The translations under genes were made by a program, and so were the position numbers. Positions 27,091 through 35,943 of a stretch of 64,000 nucleotides of DNA are shown here, one piece after another. Below the pieces are notes generated by a model. The model saw only the letters and a list, made by a program, of their open reading frames with translations, made no database searches and had not been told where the DNA came from. This DNA comes from Aggregatimonas sangjinii (lineage in GTDB: Bacteria; Bacteroidota; Bacteroidia; Flavobacteriales; Flavobacteriaceae): the NCBI RefSeq assembly GCF_005943945.1, contig NZ_CP040710.1, forward strand, positions 4,633,501 through 4,697,500, written 5' to 3'. Positions within the stretch are counted from its first letter, which is position 1. The number at the start of each line of letters is the position of its first letter.

Positions 27091-28140
27091 ATGCCGTTTT
27101 CCCAAAAAATCTTACAATGGTACGCCGAAAATAAAAGGGAACTGCCATGGCGAAGCACTACAGACCCCTATAAAATTTGGCTTTCGGAAATCATGCTGCA
27201 GCAGACCCGGGTGGCGCAGGGCACGCCCTATTACCTCAAATTTGTTAAGCACTTTCCTACGGTCGTTCATTTGGCGGACGCTCCCGAAGAAGAGGTACTG
27301 AAACTATGGCAAGGTCTTGGCTATTATTCAAGAGCCCGGAATCTGCACGCCACTGCTAAAAAAGTCGCTTACAAAATGAACGGCGAATTTCCCGATTCGT
27401 ATGCCGAGCTTATCAAGTTAAAAGGCATCGGCGACTATACCGCAAGTGCTATTGCATCGATCTGTTTCGGAGAGTTGCAACCTGTAGTCGATGGTAATGT
27501 ATTTCGGGTGCTGGCTCGTTATTTTGGGGTGGATAGGCCCATAAATGATAGTGGGGGACCGAAATATTTCAAAAAACTGGCACGGGAAGTGATGCCCTTG
27601 GAGGAAATTAGAGAATACAATCAAGGCATTATGGAGTTCGGCGCGATACAATGCGCTCCTAAAAAGCCGTATTGTCTGCATTGCCCCCTAAATGAAAGTT
27701 GTGTCGCCCTACAGAAAAACAAAGTGCATGAGCTGCCCATAAAACTGAGAAAGACCAAGGTTCGCAATCGGTTTTTCAATTATTTAGTGGTTTTGGGTCA
27801 AAATGAGCAAGGTGAGTCCGTAAGTATTTTGAACCAGCGTACGGGCAAGGGTATTTGGCAAAACCTATATGAATTTCCGCTGGTGGAGTCAGAAGCGCGT
27901 ATTGGTCTGGATACGCTTAAAAAAAGTATTCCGTCTAATTTGCAGCCCGATCTTATCAATGAAATAAACTTGTACAACGAGAAGGAAATCGTTCATAAAC
28001 TATCGCACCAACACCTTCATACCCGATTTTGGATCGTAAAGACGACGGCAGTAATTTCGAAGGGAATTCCATTAAAGGATTTGGAAAAATACGCTGTCCC
28101 CGTTTTGATTGCAGAGTTCATGAAAGCATTTAAATTTTAG
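27091..28140 (+). CDS. mutY: A/G-specific adenine glycosylase
   Basis: Base-excision repair enzyme that removes adenine mispaired with 8-oxoguanine. It has 349 residues. The helix-hairpin-helix LKGIGDYTASAI (about 110-121) is followed by catalytic Asp134 in VVDGNVFRV, and the catalytic Glu33 lies in SEIMLQQTRV. The 4Fe-4S ligands are Cys188, Cys195, Cys198 and Cys204 (C-x6-C-x2-C-x5-C). A C-terminal NUDIX-like domain (about 225-349) recognises 8-oxoG. mutY-ssb-gldE-gldD is a gene order typical of flavobacteria. Confidence 0.97.
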   Translation: MPFSQKILQWYAENKRELPWRSTTDPYKIWLSEIMLQQTRVAQGTPYYLKFVKHFPTVVHLADAPEEEVLKLWQGLGYYSRARNLHATAKKVAYKMNGEFPDSYAELIKLKGIGDYTASAIASICFGELQPVVDGNVFRVLARYFGVDRPINDSGGPKYFKKLAREVMPLEEIREYNQGIMEFGAIQCAPKKPYCLHCPLNESCVALQKNKVHELPIKLRKTKVRNRFFNYLVVLGQNEQGESVSILNQRTGKGIWQNLYEFPLVESEARIGLDTLKKSIPSNLQPDLINEINLYNEKEIVHKLSHQHLHTRFWIVKTTAVISKGIPLKDLEKYAVPVLIAEFMKAFKF

Positions 28141-28148
28141 TACTTTTG
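28141..28148 (+). promoter_or_regulatory. Bacteroidota -7 element for ssb
   Basis: TACTTTTG matches TANNTTTG. It begins right after the mutY stop codon and lies 17 bp before the ssb ATG, so ssb-gldE-gldD may have its own promoter. Confidence 0.55.
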
Positions 28149-28165
28149 TTATTCACATTTGAGTT

Positions 28166-28618
28166 ATGAGTGGAACGTTGAATAAGGTGATGCTGATAGG
28201 GCATCTGGGAGACGAGGTAAAAATGCATTACTTTGAGGGCGGTGGCTGTATTGGCCGTTTTCCAATAGCTACCAATGAAACCTATACGAACAAGACTACT
28301 GGGGAGCGAGTTACCAATACCGATTGGCATAATATCGTGGTACGCAATAAGGCCGCTGAAATCTGCGAAAAGTATTTGAGCAAGGGCGATAAGGTGTATG
28401 TAGAGGGCCGCTTAAAAACAAGACAATGGCAGGGCGAAGATGGTAATACCCGTTATTCCACGGAGGTTCAGGTGCAGGATTTTACCTTTTTGAGCACGAA
28501 AAAGGAGAGTCAGGCGAATGCCGCACAAACGCAAAAACCAGTACAGCCCGAGGCTACCGGTTCTGCTGGTGTTGAAAAGGCATCTACGGCCGAACAGGAA
28601 GATGATCTTCCGTTTTAA
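28166..28618 (+). CDS. ssb: Single-stranded DNA-binding protein
   Basis: A 150-residue protein with an N-terminal OB fold (GTLNKVMLIGHLGDEVKM, ATNETYTNKTTGERVTNTDWHNIVV, LSKGDKVYVEGRLKTRQW) and a low-complexity Gln/Ala/Pro linker. It ends in the acidic tip DDLPF, which recruits repair and replication partners. Full length for the family. It sits between mutY and gldE, with 17 bp to the gldE start. Confidence 0.97.
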   Translation: MSGTLNKVMLIGHLGDEVKMHYFEGGGCIGRFPIATNETYTNKTTGERVTNTDWHNIVVRNKAAEICEKYLSKGDKVYVEGRLKTRQWQGEDGNTRYSTEVQVQDFTFLSTKKESQANAAQTQKPVQPEATGSAGVEKASTAEQEDDLPF

Positions 28619-28635
28619 CTTGTAAATAGCAACTG

Positions 28636-29961
28636 TTGGATCCCGACCCTTTACGTCTAATATTTTTTTCTACGGCTCTTGATAGTTTTTTTGCGGTGAA
28701 AATCGCTGTTTTGGTGTTGCTGCTAGTCTGCTCCGCCCTAATCTCTGGTGCCGAGGTGGCTTTCTTTAGCCTGTCCTCTACCGACGTGAAGGAAATCGAG
28801 GAAAAAAAGACCTCCCGTGGCGATATTATTGCAAAACTCCTCAATCGGCCCAAAAAGTTGCTGGCGACCATTTTAATCGCGAACAATGCCATCAATATCG
28901 GTGTGGTTCTGCTGTTCAGTGATATCGGAGAAGTGCTATTCGGTTCAATCAATTACCTATTGTTCGGATTTATAGACATACAGTTTTTGCTCGAGGTTGT
29001 CGTGGCCACCTTCCTTATCTTAATGTTCGGCGAGATTCTTCCTAAAGTATACGCCAATAGAAACAGTATCGCCTTTGCAAATTTTATGGCCTACCCCTTA
29101 AAGGTTTTGGATGTGCTTTTTTCGCCCCTCAGCCTTCCGATGCGGTCTGGAACTTTGTTTATGCACAATAAATTGGGTAAGGAAAAATCGAACCTGAGCG
29201 TCGATCAATTATCGCAAGCTCTTGAACTCACTTCCGATGGTGATACGACCAAGGAGGAACAAAAAATACTGAAAGGTATCGTCTCTTTTGGCAATACCGA
29301 CACCAAACAGGTCATGCGGCCCCGTATCGATATTTTTGCCTTGAACGAGTTGATGAAATTTCCAGAGGTTATCGCGGAAATCAAAAAACACGGTTATTCC
29401 CGTATTCCGGTTTTCTCCGATAATATGGATAACGTGCTCGGTGTATTATATGTTAAGGATTTACTGCCCTATATCGATAGAAAGACCTTTGATTGGATGT
29501 CGCTCATTCGCGAGCCTTATTTTGTGCCGGAGAATAAAAAGTTAGACGATTTGCTTTTGGAATTTCAGGATAAGAAAAATCATTTGGCCGTCGTGGTCGA
29601 TGAGTATGGGGGTACCTCCGGAATCGTTACCTTAGAGGATATTATCGAGGAAATCGTCGGGGATATCAGCGATGAGTTCGATGATGAAGATTTGGTGTAT
29701 TCGAAATTGGATGATTTCAACTATGTGTTTGAAGGAAAAACGGCCTTAAAGGATTTTTATCGGGTCGTAAAAATCGAAAACGAAGAAGAATTCGAAGAAA
29801 AAAAGGGCGAGTCTGAAACGATAGCGGGCTTTGTACTTGAAATCGCGGGGAGTTTCCCCAAAAAGAGCGATACCATCCATTTTAATAAATACCAATTTAA
29901 GGTCGAAAGTTTGGACAAAAAACGGTTGAAGCAAATTAAAATCACGATGCCACATGAATAG
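28636..29961 (+). CDS. gldE: Gliding motility-associated protein GldE (CNNM/CorC-like)
   Basis: A 441-residue inner-membrane protein from a TTG start (MDPDPLRL). The N-terminal CNNM/DUF21 domain (about residues 20-200) has three or four membrane segments, including VKIAVLVLLLVCSALISGAEVAFFSL and FLILMFGEILPKVYANRN. A CBS pair (about 215-340; VMRPRIDIFAL, GYSRIPVFSD, GTSGIVTLEDIIEEIVGD) and a CorC_HlyC domain follow. GldE is known to support GldD in Flavobacterium gliding. The end overlaps gldD by 8 bp, so translation is coupled. Family members are also called hemolysin-C-like; the neighbour settles the name. Confidence 0.95.
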   Translation: MDPDPLRLIFFSTALDSFFAVKIAVLVLLLVCSALISGAEVAFFSLSSTDVKEIEEKKTSRGDIIAKLLNRPKKLLATILIANNAINIGVVLLFSDIGEVLFGSINYLLFGFIDIQFLLEVVVATFLILMFGEILPKVYANRNSIAFANFMAYPLKVLDVLFSPLSLPMRSGTLFMHNKLGKEKSNLSVDQLSQALELTSDGDTTKEEQKILKGIVSFGNTDTKQVMRPRIDIFALNELMKFPEVIAEIKKHGYSRIPVFSDNMDNVLGVLYVKDLLPYIDRKTFDWMSLIREPYFVPENKKLDDLLLEFQDKKNHLAVVVDEYGGTSGIVTLEDIIEEIVGDISDEFDDEDLVYSKLDDFNYVFEGKTALKDFYRVVKIENEEEFEEKKGESETIAGFVLEIAGSFPKKSDTIHFNKYQFKVESLDKKRLKQIKITMPHE

Positions 29962-30511
29962 GTTAAAAGCATTGTTGTGTGCCATGGCAGTCGTACTATT
30001 GGTGGGCTGTAAAGAAGAGGATTCCATACCGAAACCGAGCGCCGAATTGCGTTTGGAGTACCCGAAGGCCCAGTTAGGAGTATTGGAAAAGGACCAATTT
30101 GAATTTCAATTCAATAAAATGGCCCGCTTAAAGGAGAAAAATTCGCATTCGCTCACCTTGGATTATCCGGAAATGAGGGGCACCATCTTCATGAATTACA
30201 GAAAGATCGATGGTAATTTAGAGAAATTGTTGGGCGATGCGCAAAAGTTTAGTTATGAGCATGCGGTTAAGGCAGATGGCATTGATGAGAAAGTGTTCAT
30301 GAATGAGGAAGCAAAGGTCTATGGAAATTTTTATAGCGTTACTGGAGATGCCGCCTCCCAAGCCCAGTTCTACGCCACCGATAGCACAAACCATTTTGTA
30401 ACAGGTTCGCTGTATTTCTACGCCAAACCCAACTATGACTCCATTTACCCCGCGGCGGTTTACCTCCAAAACGACATCCTGACCATAATGGAAACCCTGC
30501 GTTGGAAGTAA
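29954..30511 (+). CDS. gldD: Gliding motility lipoprotein GldD
   Basis: A 185-residue lipoprotein with the lipobox LLVGC (Cys at about residue 19). The mature part carries the GldD pattern RLEYPKAQLGVL and QFNKMARL, then TLDYPEMRGTIFMNYRKIDGNL, and FYSVTGDAASQAQFYATDST. GldD is required for gliding and type IX secretion in Flavobacterium johnsoniae. It starts 8 bp inside gldE. Its presence suggests that the organism has the Gld/T9SS machinery, though gldB, gldK-N and others are not in this window. Confidence 0.96.
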   Translation: MNRLKALLCAMAVVLLVGCKEEDSIPKPSAELRLEYPKAQLGVLEKDQFEFQFNKMARLKEKNSHSLTLDYPEMRGTIFMNYRKIDGNLEKLLGDAQKFSYEHAVKADGIDEKVFMNEEAKVYGNFYSVTGDAASQAQFYATDSTNHFVTGSLYFYAKPNYDSIYPAAVYLQNDILTIMETLRWK

Positions 30512-30550
30512 CTTGAAATTTTCCCCGATCCCTAAGCTTCGATTTTTTGC

Positions 30551-30558
30551 TACATTTG
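30551..30558 (+). promoter_or_regulatory. Bacteroidota -7 element for the AraC-type gene
   Basis: TACATTTG matches TANNTTTG and lies 28 bp upstream of the ATG at 30587. Confidence 0.5.
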
Positions 30559-30586
30559 ATAGCATCTTCTACAAAGTGAAGTGATC

Positions 30587-31624
30587 ATGAACGTTTCCGG
30601 TGAACTTTTGTTCTTCTTTAGTGCCTTGGGTGTCTTCAATGCCCTGCTCATCAGTTTTTATTTTTTCTTTCTTAAAAGGCCCAGGAACATTTCAAATTTC
30701 TTTTTTGGATTTTTACTGTTAATGCTCGCCATTAGGGTAGGTAAGTCGGTATTTTATTATTTCAATGACGACTTACACTTATTATTTATCAAAATCGGCT
30801 TGATCGCATGTATCCTGATCGGTCCCGCGCTCTATTTCTACATCAAATCTTTGGACTCCGCTAATCTTGAAATCCGTTTTTGGAAAATACACTTCTTGGT
30901 ATTGGCAAGCTTAGCGATTTCCATTGGGTTTTTGTTCCCTGAAACGCACAATCCGCGACTAGCCTTATTTCATTGGATGCCTATAATCTATACCATTTGG
31001 TTGGGTTATATAGTAGCTACAGGTTGGTCTATACGGCACACCATTTCTAAGATTTTCAGGAAGGGGGATAAATTGTCAAGTCTCGATTTCTGGGTGCTCA
31101 GTGTCTTCGTGGGGAACTTTATCATCTGGCTGGCCTATAAAACAGTATCCTATACCTCTTATATCGTTGGGGCACTAACGTTTTCCTTCATCTTTTATCT
31201 ATTGTTCCTTTTGCTTCATTTTCGGCGGACCAAAGGGGCTATTTTTACGAAATCTATCAAGTATTCCAACAAAAAAATAGAAGCTACGGAAGCGGAAAAC
31301 CTCAAAAAACAGCTAAGACAACTCATGGAAAAAGAAAAGCTGTATACCAATGCGGACTTAAAGCTTTCGGATGTTGCGAACAAAATGAATATCCTACCCC
31401 ACACCTTATCCCAACTGATCAATGATAATTTGGGAAAGAGCTTTACCCAATTCATCAACGAGTACCGTGTTTTGGAGGCCAAAAACCTGATCCAATCGAA
31501 TGCGTCCATTAAACTGGAGGCGGTAGGTTACGATTGCGGCTTCAATTCGAAATCTACTTTTTATTCCGTTTTTAAGAAAATGACCCGCACTACCCCGGCA
31601 AAATACAAGGAAACCATTTCCTAA
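30587..31624 (+). CDS. AraC-family regulator with N-terminal membrane domain
   Basis: A 345-residue protein. The first ~220 residues contain about seven hydrophobic membrane segments (e.g. LLFFFSALGVFNALLISFYFFF start, LLFIKIGLIACILIGPALYF). The C-terminal ~100 residues are an AraC double helix-turn-helix: KLSDVANKMNILPHTLSQLIN and then the second HTH with VGYDCGFNSKSTFYSVFKKMT and TPAKYKE. A GTG start 6 bp upstream is possible. It probably senses an envelope or external signal and controls the downstream DJ-1 gene: two 12-bp direct repeats 21 bp apart lie just after its stop codon. Confidence 0.92.
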   Translation: MNVSGELLFFFSALGVFNALLISFYFFFLKRPRNISNFFFGFLLLMLAIRVGKSVFYYFNDDLHLLFIKIGLIACILIGPALYFYIKSLDSANLEIRFWKIHFLVLASLAISIGFLFPETHNPRLALFHWMPIIYTIWLGYIVATGWSIRHTISKIFRKGDKLSSLDFWVLSVFVGNFIIWLAYKTVSYTSYIVGALTFSFIFYLLFLLLHFRRTKGAIFTKSIKYSNKKIEATEAENLKKQLRQLMEKEKLYTNADLKLSDVANKMNILPHTLSQLINDNLGKSFTQFINEYRVLEAKNLIQSNASIKLEAVGYDCGFNSKSTFYSVFKKMTRTTPAKYKETIS

Positions 31625-31642
31625 AGGTATCTTAAATCGCTT

Positions 31643-31675
31643 CCAGATTTATAAATCCGAACTCCTGATTTATAA
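31643..31675 (+). promoter_or_regulatory. Putative AraC-type operator (direct repeats)
   Basis: CCAGATTTATAA (31643-31654) and CCTGATTTATAA (31664-31675) are direct repeats with one mismatch, 21 bp start to start, i.e. two helical turns. This is the geometry expected for AraC-family dimers. They lie between the regulator gene and the DJ-1 gene. Confidence 0.55.
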
Positions 31676-31729
31676 GTAACCCCTACTTTCATTACGATAG
31701 TACCTAGTATTGCTAGAAACATTTGCGCA

Positions 31730-32512
31730 ATGGGAAGAATAAAGAATGGCTTTGTATTACTCTTAGTAATGATTTGCTTTTTTTATGGATGTGCAGAGGA
31801 TAAAAACGGCCCTGTAGCGGAGAAACCGAGGGAGCGTATTTTGTTCATTGTTTCGAACGCTCATTTCTATGGGGATTCGAATATCAATGCCTCCAACCAT
31901 TTTGCCGAAATCGTACATGCCTATGACGTTTTTACAGCAGCAGGTTTTGCAATTGACTTTGTAAGTCCCGAGGGAGGGGCCATCCCGATCGGCTATATCA
32001 ATACCTCAGATTCGCTCCAGAAAAGATACCTGTATGACAATACCTTTATGGATGCGTTGGAAACGACTAAAAGCCCGGATGAAATCAAGGCAGCTGATTA
32101 TAAAGCGGTCTATTATGGAGGTGGGGGAGCAGCCATGTTCGGGGTGCCGGAAAACGAAAGCATCCAAAAAATCGTGATGGAGCTATACGAGCAGCATAAG
32201 GGAATCATATCGGCCATTTGCCATGGTACGGCCGGAATCGTGAATCTAAAGACACAGGATGGTAACTATGTGTATGCCGGAAAGAAGGTAAACGGTTTTC
32301 CCGATGTGTTCGAAAGAAAAGAAGCCGAGTACTACAAGACCTTCCCTTTTTCGATTCAGGAGCGCATCAAGGAGGGAGACGGTAACTTCATGTTTTCCGA
32401 AAAGGGTTGGGATGGTTTTTATCAGTTAGATGGTCGTTTAATCACCGGTCAAGACCCTAGCTCCGCAGCCATCGTAGCAGAGAAAATCCTTGAAACCTTA
32501 GAACAATTATAA
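31730..32512 (+). CDS. DJ-1/PfpI-family lipoprotein (Hsp31/glyoxalase III-like)
   Basis: A 260-residue protein with a lipobox FFYGC (Cys21), so it is anchored in the envelope, unusual for this mostly cytoplasmic family. The DJ-1/PfpI fold is seen in ERILFIVSNAHFYG, then VHAYDVFTAAGFAIDFVSPEGG and the nucleophile elbow AICHGTAGI (Cys164, His165). The acidic residue in the FAEIVHAYD segment and PEGG are shared with Hsp31-like glyoxalases. Protection against carbonyl damage is a possible role. It lies 105 bp after the AraC-type gene and 22 bp before the beta-lactamase-fold gene, so probably in one operon. Confidence 0.87.
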   Translation: MGRIKNGFVLLLVMICFFYGCAEDKNGPVAEKPRERILFIVSNAHFYGDSNINASNHFAEIVHAYDVFTAAGFAIDFVSPEGGAIPIGYINTSDSLQKRYLYDNTFMDALETTKSPDEIKAADYKAVYYGGGGAAMFGVPENESIQKIVMELYEQHKGIISAICHGTAGIVNLKTQDGNYVYAGKKVNGFPDVFERKEAEYYKTFPFSIQERIKEGDGNFMFSEKGWDGFYQLDGRLITGQDPSSAAIVAEKILETLEQL

Positions 32513-32534
32513 CTCATCAAAAAACGAAAAGTCC

Positions 32535-34238
32535 ATGAAAAATGTATTCACCACATTGTTATTCTTTGTAGGGATTACCTCTTTCTCTCAAGAAAATCAG
32601 AAAAGGGAAATCACACCAGACCGGATAGATGCCGTTTTCTCCCAATGGGATACCCCCGACAAGCCAGGAATTGCCGTAGGCATCCTGAATGATGGCAAGG
32701 TAGTTTATACCAAAGGGTATGGTTTGGCCAATTTGGAACATGGCGTTCCGATAGGGCCTGAAACCAAATTCCATATCGGTGACCTGGCAAAGGAGTTTAC
32801 CGTTTACGCGCTTCTGCTTTTAGAGCAACGCGGCCAGCTTTCGCTAAAGGATGACATTCGAAAGCACTTACCCCAATTGGAATCCTTTCCAAATGCGATA
32901 ACCATTCAGCAGCTGTTGCATCATACTGGTGGACTGAACAACGCTGACGTTTCCAAGGTCTTAGCCGGATGGAGGGAAGAAGATACATTTACTAAGAATC
33001 AAGCCTATGACATGATTCGAAACCAAGCGAAATCGGCACCTGAGGGCGGAAGCGTGCAGCGATTTACCGATACCGGGTTTATGATACTCGAAGACCTGAT
33101 CGCCCGCATCGCTAAGACATCCTACCCCGATTTTGTGTCCAAGGAAATCTTCGAACCCCTAGGTATGTCAAATTCGGTATTCGATACCCAAGGCGCTGCA
33201 ATCGCTAATAGGGCCCAAGGGTATGTTGCCCTTGATGATAGCTTCTCCAATTCGACCATGAATTATGAACATACCCTTGTATCGGATGTCTATACTACCG
33301 TAGGGGATATGTGTCTATGGGCCAAGGAACTGGCAGACCCAAAAATCGGTACGGAACAAATGGTCGAAAAATTCGACAGCCTCTCGCTCGTAGATGGGGA
33401 AAGGGTCGAAGAAAACAATTTGGCATTGTACACAGGAGGGCATCGGTTTTGGAATTTTAGGGGAGCTAAAAAACTATACCATGTCGAGGTTGTCGGGGGT
33501 TATGCCAGTAAATTGATACGCTATCCCGCCTATGACCTTGCCGTTGTGATTATGGGAAATGATGGAGCCTACAACGGCTATGCTGGCACCGAAGCCAGTG
33601 CTTTATATATTGAGAATTTTTTAGACCCCTCGCCGGAGGGCACTGCTAAAATAACTTCCAAAAAATTGTCAAAGCAACAACTCATGGCGTTTGAGGGCGA
33701 TTATTGGGATGTGGCCAACCATACTACCCGTAAAGTGCACATCGCCAACGATACCTTACGGTATTTTAGGGGTGCAGGCAATGAAAGCGCCCTCGTACCC
33801 TTGAATAAGGATACCTTCAAAATGATTACATGGGGTGAGGTAACGGTTCGTTTCGATACGAATACCGTCCCCAAAACCATGGATGTCGTGGTCGGGGACG
33901 ATACCTCGCATCTCATTGCCTTTAAGGCCGATGCAGATTGGACCAAAGACCTCGACACCTTCACGGGAAAGTATTATGCCGCGGACCTGGATGTGTATTA
34001 TTCACTCAAGTTAGACCATGGAGAACTAGTCATCACCCATCCTAGGATGGAACAAGTGGGTTTGGCCCCAAGAATACCCGATTTGTTCACGGGAGACCGC
34101 AGGCATTTTTCGTCTTTGGCATTTCAACGGGATACCAACGGAATGGTCACAGGCTTTCAGCTATCCACCGATGGCGTGGCTGATATTTGGTTCCAAAAGG
34201 AAACGGCCCAAGTAGAAAATTTGCTGAAAACGAAATAA
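32535..34238 (+). CDS. Beta-lactamase-fold protein lacking the catalytic serine (probable pseudoenzyme)
   Basis: A 567-residue exported protein with a signal peptide ending near TSFSQ. Residues 28-360 match the class C beta-lactamase/esterase-like (PF00144) domain: GIAVGILNDGKVVYTKGYGLANLEHG, LLHHTGGLN, EIFEPLGMSNSVF. The SxxK motif is replaced by DLAK (in FHIGDLAKEF), and the YxN motif reads FTD (RFTDTGF), so both the nucleophile and the tyrosine base are lost. A C-terminal region (about 365-567) resembles the beta domains appended to these proteins. It is likely a binding or regulatory protein. It is in the same run as the DJ-1 and lumazine-binding-like genes. Confidence 0.88.
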   Translation: MKNVFTTLLFFVGITSFSQENQKREITPDRIDAVFSQWDTPDKPGIAVGILNDGKVVYTKGYGLANLEHGVPIGPETKFHIGDLAKEFTVYALLLLEQRGQLSLKDDIRKHLPQLESFPNAITIQQLLHHTGGLNNADVSKVLAGWREEDTFTKNQAYDMIRNQAKSAPEGGSVQRFTDTGFMILEDLIARIAKTSYPDFVSKEIFEPLGMSNSVFDTQGAAIANRAQGYVALDDSFSNSTMNYEHTLVSDVYTTVGDMCLWAKELADPKIGTEQMVEKFDSLSLVDGERVEENNLALYTGGHRFWNFRGAKKLYHVEVVGGYASKLIRYPAYDLAVVIMGNDGAYNGYAGTEASALYIENFLDPSPEGTAKITSKKLSKQQLMAFEGDYWDVANHTTRKVHIANDTLRYFRGAGNESALVPLNKDTFKMITWGEVTVRFDTNTVPKTMDVVVGDDTSHLIAFKADADWTKDLDTFTGKYYAADLDVYYSLKLDHGELVITHPRMEQVGLAPRIPDLFTGDRRHFSSLAFQRDTNGMVTGFQLSTDGVADIWFQKETAQVENLLKTK

Positions 34239-34288
34239 AAATTTTGTCCATTAAAACAAGAAAAACGAATAATTTAAATCATACCACA

Positions 34289-34717
34289 ATGAGCATATAC
34301 AAAATTATAATTCCGGCCCTCCTAATGTTCGGCATACAAAACGTAAAGGCACAAACCGATTTGGAAGCTATTACCAGTACATTATTGGATTACTTGGAGG
34401 GCACGGCCAATGGAGAACCGGAAAGGGTAAAAAGTGCGTTTCATGATGATTTGAACCTATATAGTGTAGCCAACGATACCCTGCAGGTCTGGTACGGGCA
34501 GGACTATGTGGGGGGCATCAAGCAAGGGAAAAAGAGCAATCGTATTGGCAGGATCGTTTCCATAGATTATGAAAATGATGCCGCCATCGGTAAAATCGAA
34601 ATTATGATGCCCGGACCAAAACGGATTTACACTGATTATCTTATGCTCTTAAAGTATCAGGGTCGCTGGAAAATCATACACAAGTCCTTTACTTATGTAA
34701 ATTATCCCAGCGACTAA
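34289..34717 (+). CDS. Exported NTF2-like / putative lumazine-binding protein
   Basis: A 142-residue protein with signal peptide (MSIYKIIIPALLMFGIQNVKAQ, cleavage after about residue 22). The mature domain has the cone-shaped NTF2-like pattern of the Lumazine_bd_2 group: LLDYLEGTANGEPERVKSAFHDDLNLY and then IDYENDAAIGKIEI, TDYLMLLKYQGRWKIIHKSF. The start at 34289 is chosen because it gives the signal peptide. It follows the beta-lactamase-fold gene by 50 bp on the same strand. Its ligand is unknown; the family name does not prove lumazine binding. Confidence 0.8.
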   Translation: MSIYKIIIPALLMFGIQNVKAQTDLEAITSTLLDYLEGTANGEPERVKSAFHDDLNLYSVANDTLQVWYGQDYVGGIKQGKKSNRIGRIVSIDYENDAAIGKIEIMMPGPKRIYTDYLMLLKYQGRWKIIHKSFTYVNYPSD

Positions 34718-34817
34718 AGTTCACTGGCTTCATTTAAAGTATATTTCTCCACCAAAAACGGGAGAGCATGAAGTACGGATGCCATAAAAAAATTATCTTG
34801 CGGCAACACTTCATATT

Positions 34818-35753
34818 ATGCGACAAGAAACACTTGCGGCATGCCGCAAACGAATATCGTCCTATGTGCACAATACCCCGGTGTTGTCTTCTAGACTGAT
34901 CAATGAGCTGATCGGTGCCGAAATGTTTTTCAAGTGCGAAAATTTTCAACGGGCCGGGGCCTATAAGATGCGGGGGGCGACCAATGCTATTTTACAATTA
35001 CCCGATGGACAACGTGCCAAGGGCGTGGTAACCCACTCCTCCGGAAATTTTGCCCAGGCCGTTGCTTTGGCTGCCAAAAGTCTTGGGGTAAAAGCACACA
35101 TTGTGATGCCGACCTCGGCGCCCGAAGTCAAGAAAGTAGGGGTGAAGCAATATGAAGGGATCATTTACGAATGCCAACCTACGCTCGCAGCGCGTCAAGC
35201 GATGGCCGATAAAATCGCTGAGGAGACCGGAGCGACATTCTTGCATCCTTCGAACGATATCAATGTAATTATCGGGCAAGGTACTGCAGCGATGGAATTG
35301 CTTGAGGACCAACCCGATCTACATGCCATTTTCTGCCCGGTAGGTGGCGGCGGACTCATAGCGGGCTCTGCTCTGGCCGCCCACTTCTTGGGAAGGGATT
35401 GTAAGGTTTATGGTGGGGAACCGTTTGAAGCCGATGATGCCTATCGTTCGCTACAAAGTGGTAAGATAGAGGGGAATGAAACGGTCAATACCATTGCCGA
35501 CGGACTAAGAACGACCTTAGGGGATAAAAATTTTCCCATTATCAAAGAACATGTTACCGAAATCTTCAGGGTTACCGAAGACGAAATTGTAGCTGCAATG
35601 CGCCTGGTATGGGAGCGAATGAAAATTATCATCGAACCCTCTAGTGCGGTAACTTTGGCGGCACTTATCAGAAATAAGAAATCCTTTCGAAACAGGCGGG
35701 TGGGAGTCATCATATCGGGAGGTAATGTAGATTTGAATAATTTGCCTTTTTAA
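34818..35753 (+). CDS. PLP-dependent threonine/serine dehydratase or serine racemase
   Basis: A 311-residue fold-type II PLP enzyme. The PLP lysine is Lys50 in GAYKMRGA; the asparagine loop SSGNFAQAVA, the phosphate-binding GGGGLIAG and the C-terminal VISGGNVD loop are all present. There is no C-terminal ACT domain, which fits a catabolic threonine/serine dehydratase or serine racemase and not the biosynthetic IlvA with its regulatory domain. No branched-chain genes are nearby. A -7-like TATCTTG lies about 20 bp upstream. It seems to be a single gene. Confidence 0.88.
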   Translation: MRQETLAACRKRISSYVHNTPVLSSRLINELIGAEMFFKCENFQRAGAYKMRGATNAILQLPDGQRAKGVVTHSSGNFAQAVALAAKSLGVKAHIVMPTSAPEVKKVGVKQYEGIIYECQPTLAARQAMADKIAEETGATFLHPSNDINVIIGQGTAAMELLEDQPDLHAIFCPVGGGGLIAGSALAAHFLGRDCKVYGGEPFEADDAYRSLQSGKIEGNETVNTIADGLRTTLGDKNFPIIKEHVTEIFRVTEDEIVAAMRLVWERMKIIIEPSSAVTLAALIRNKKSFRNRRVGVIISGGNVDLNNLPF

Positions 35754-35879
35754 ACCATTAGAATGGCCCCAGGCGCTGCCTCGGATATGGCATCAAGTTG
35801 TTCACGTTTTACACGGAAACAAGAAGTTGGAATCAAGAGTCAAGACAAAAGGTCTGGCCGGCCGGGTTCTTGATTCTGA

Positions 35880-35905
35880 TACCTCGAAGACTCTGTCCCG
35901 AGGTA
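35880..35905. repeat. Palindrome upstream of the S41 protease gene
   Basis: A 7-bp perfect inverted repeat, TACCTCG and CGAGGTA, with 12 nt between, about 40 bp before the ATG at 35944. It could be an operator or an RNA hairpin in the leader. The remaining ~120 bp upstream shows nothing clear. Confidence 0.5.
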
Positions 35906-35943
35906 GTTTATGTATTAAGCATCGATCAAAAATAGATTTCATC

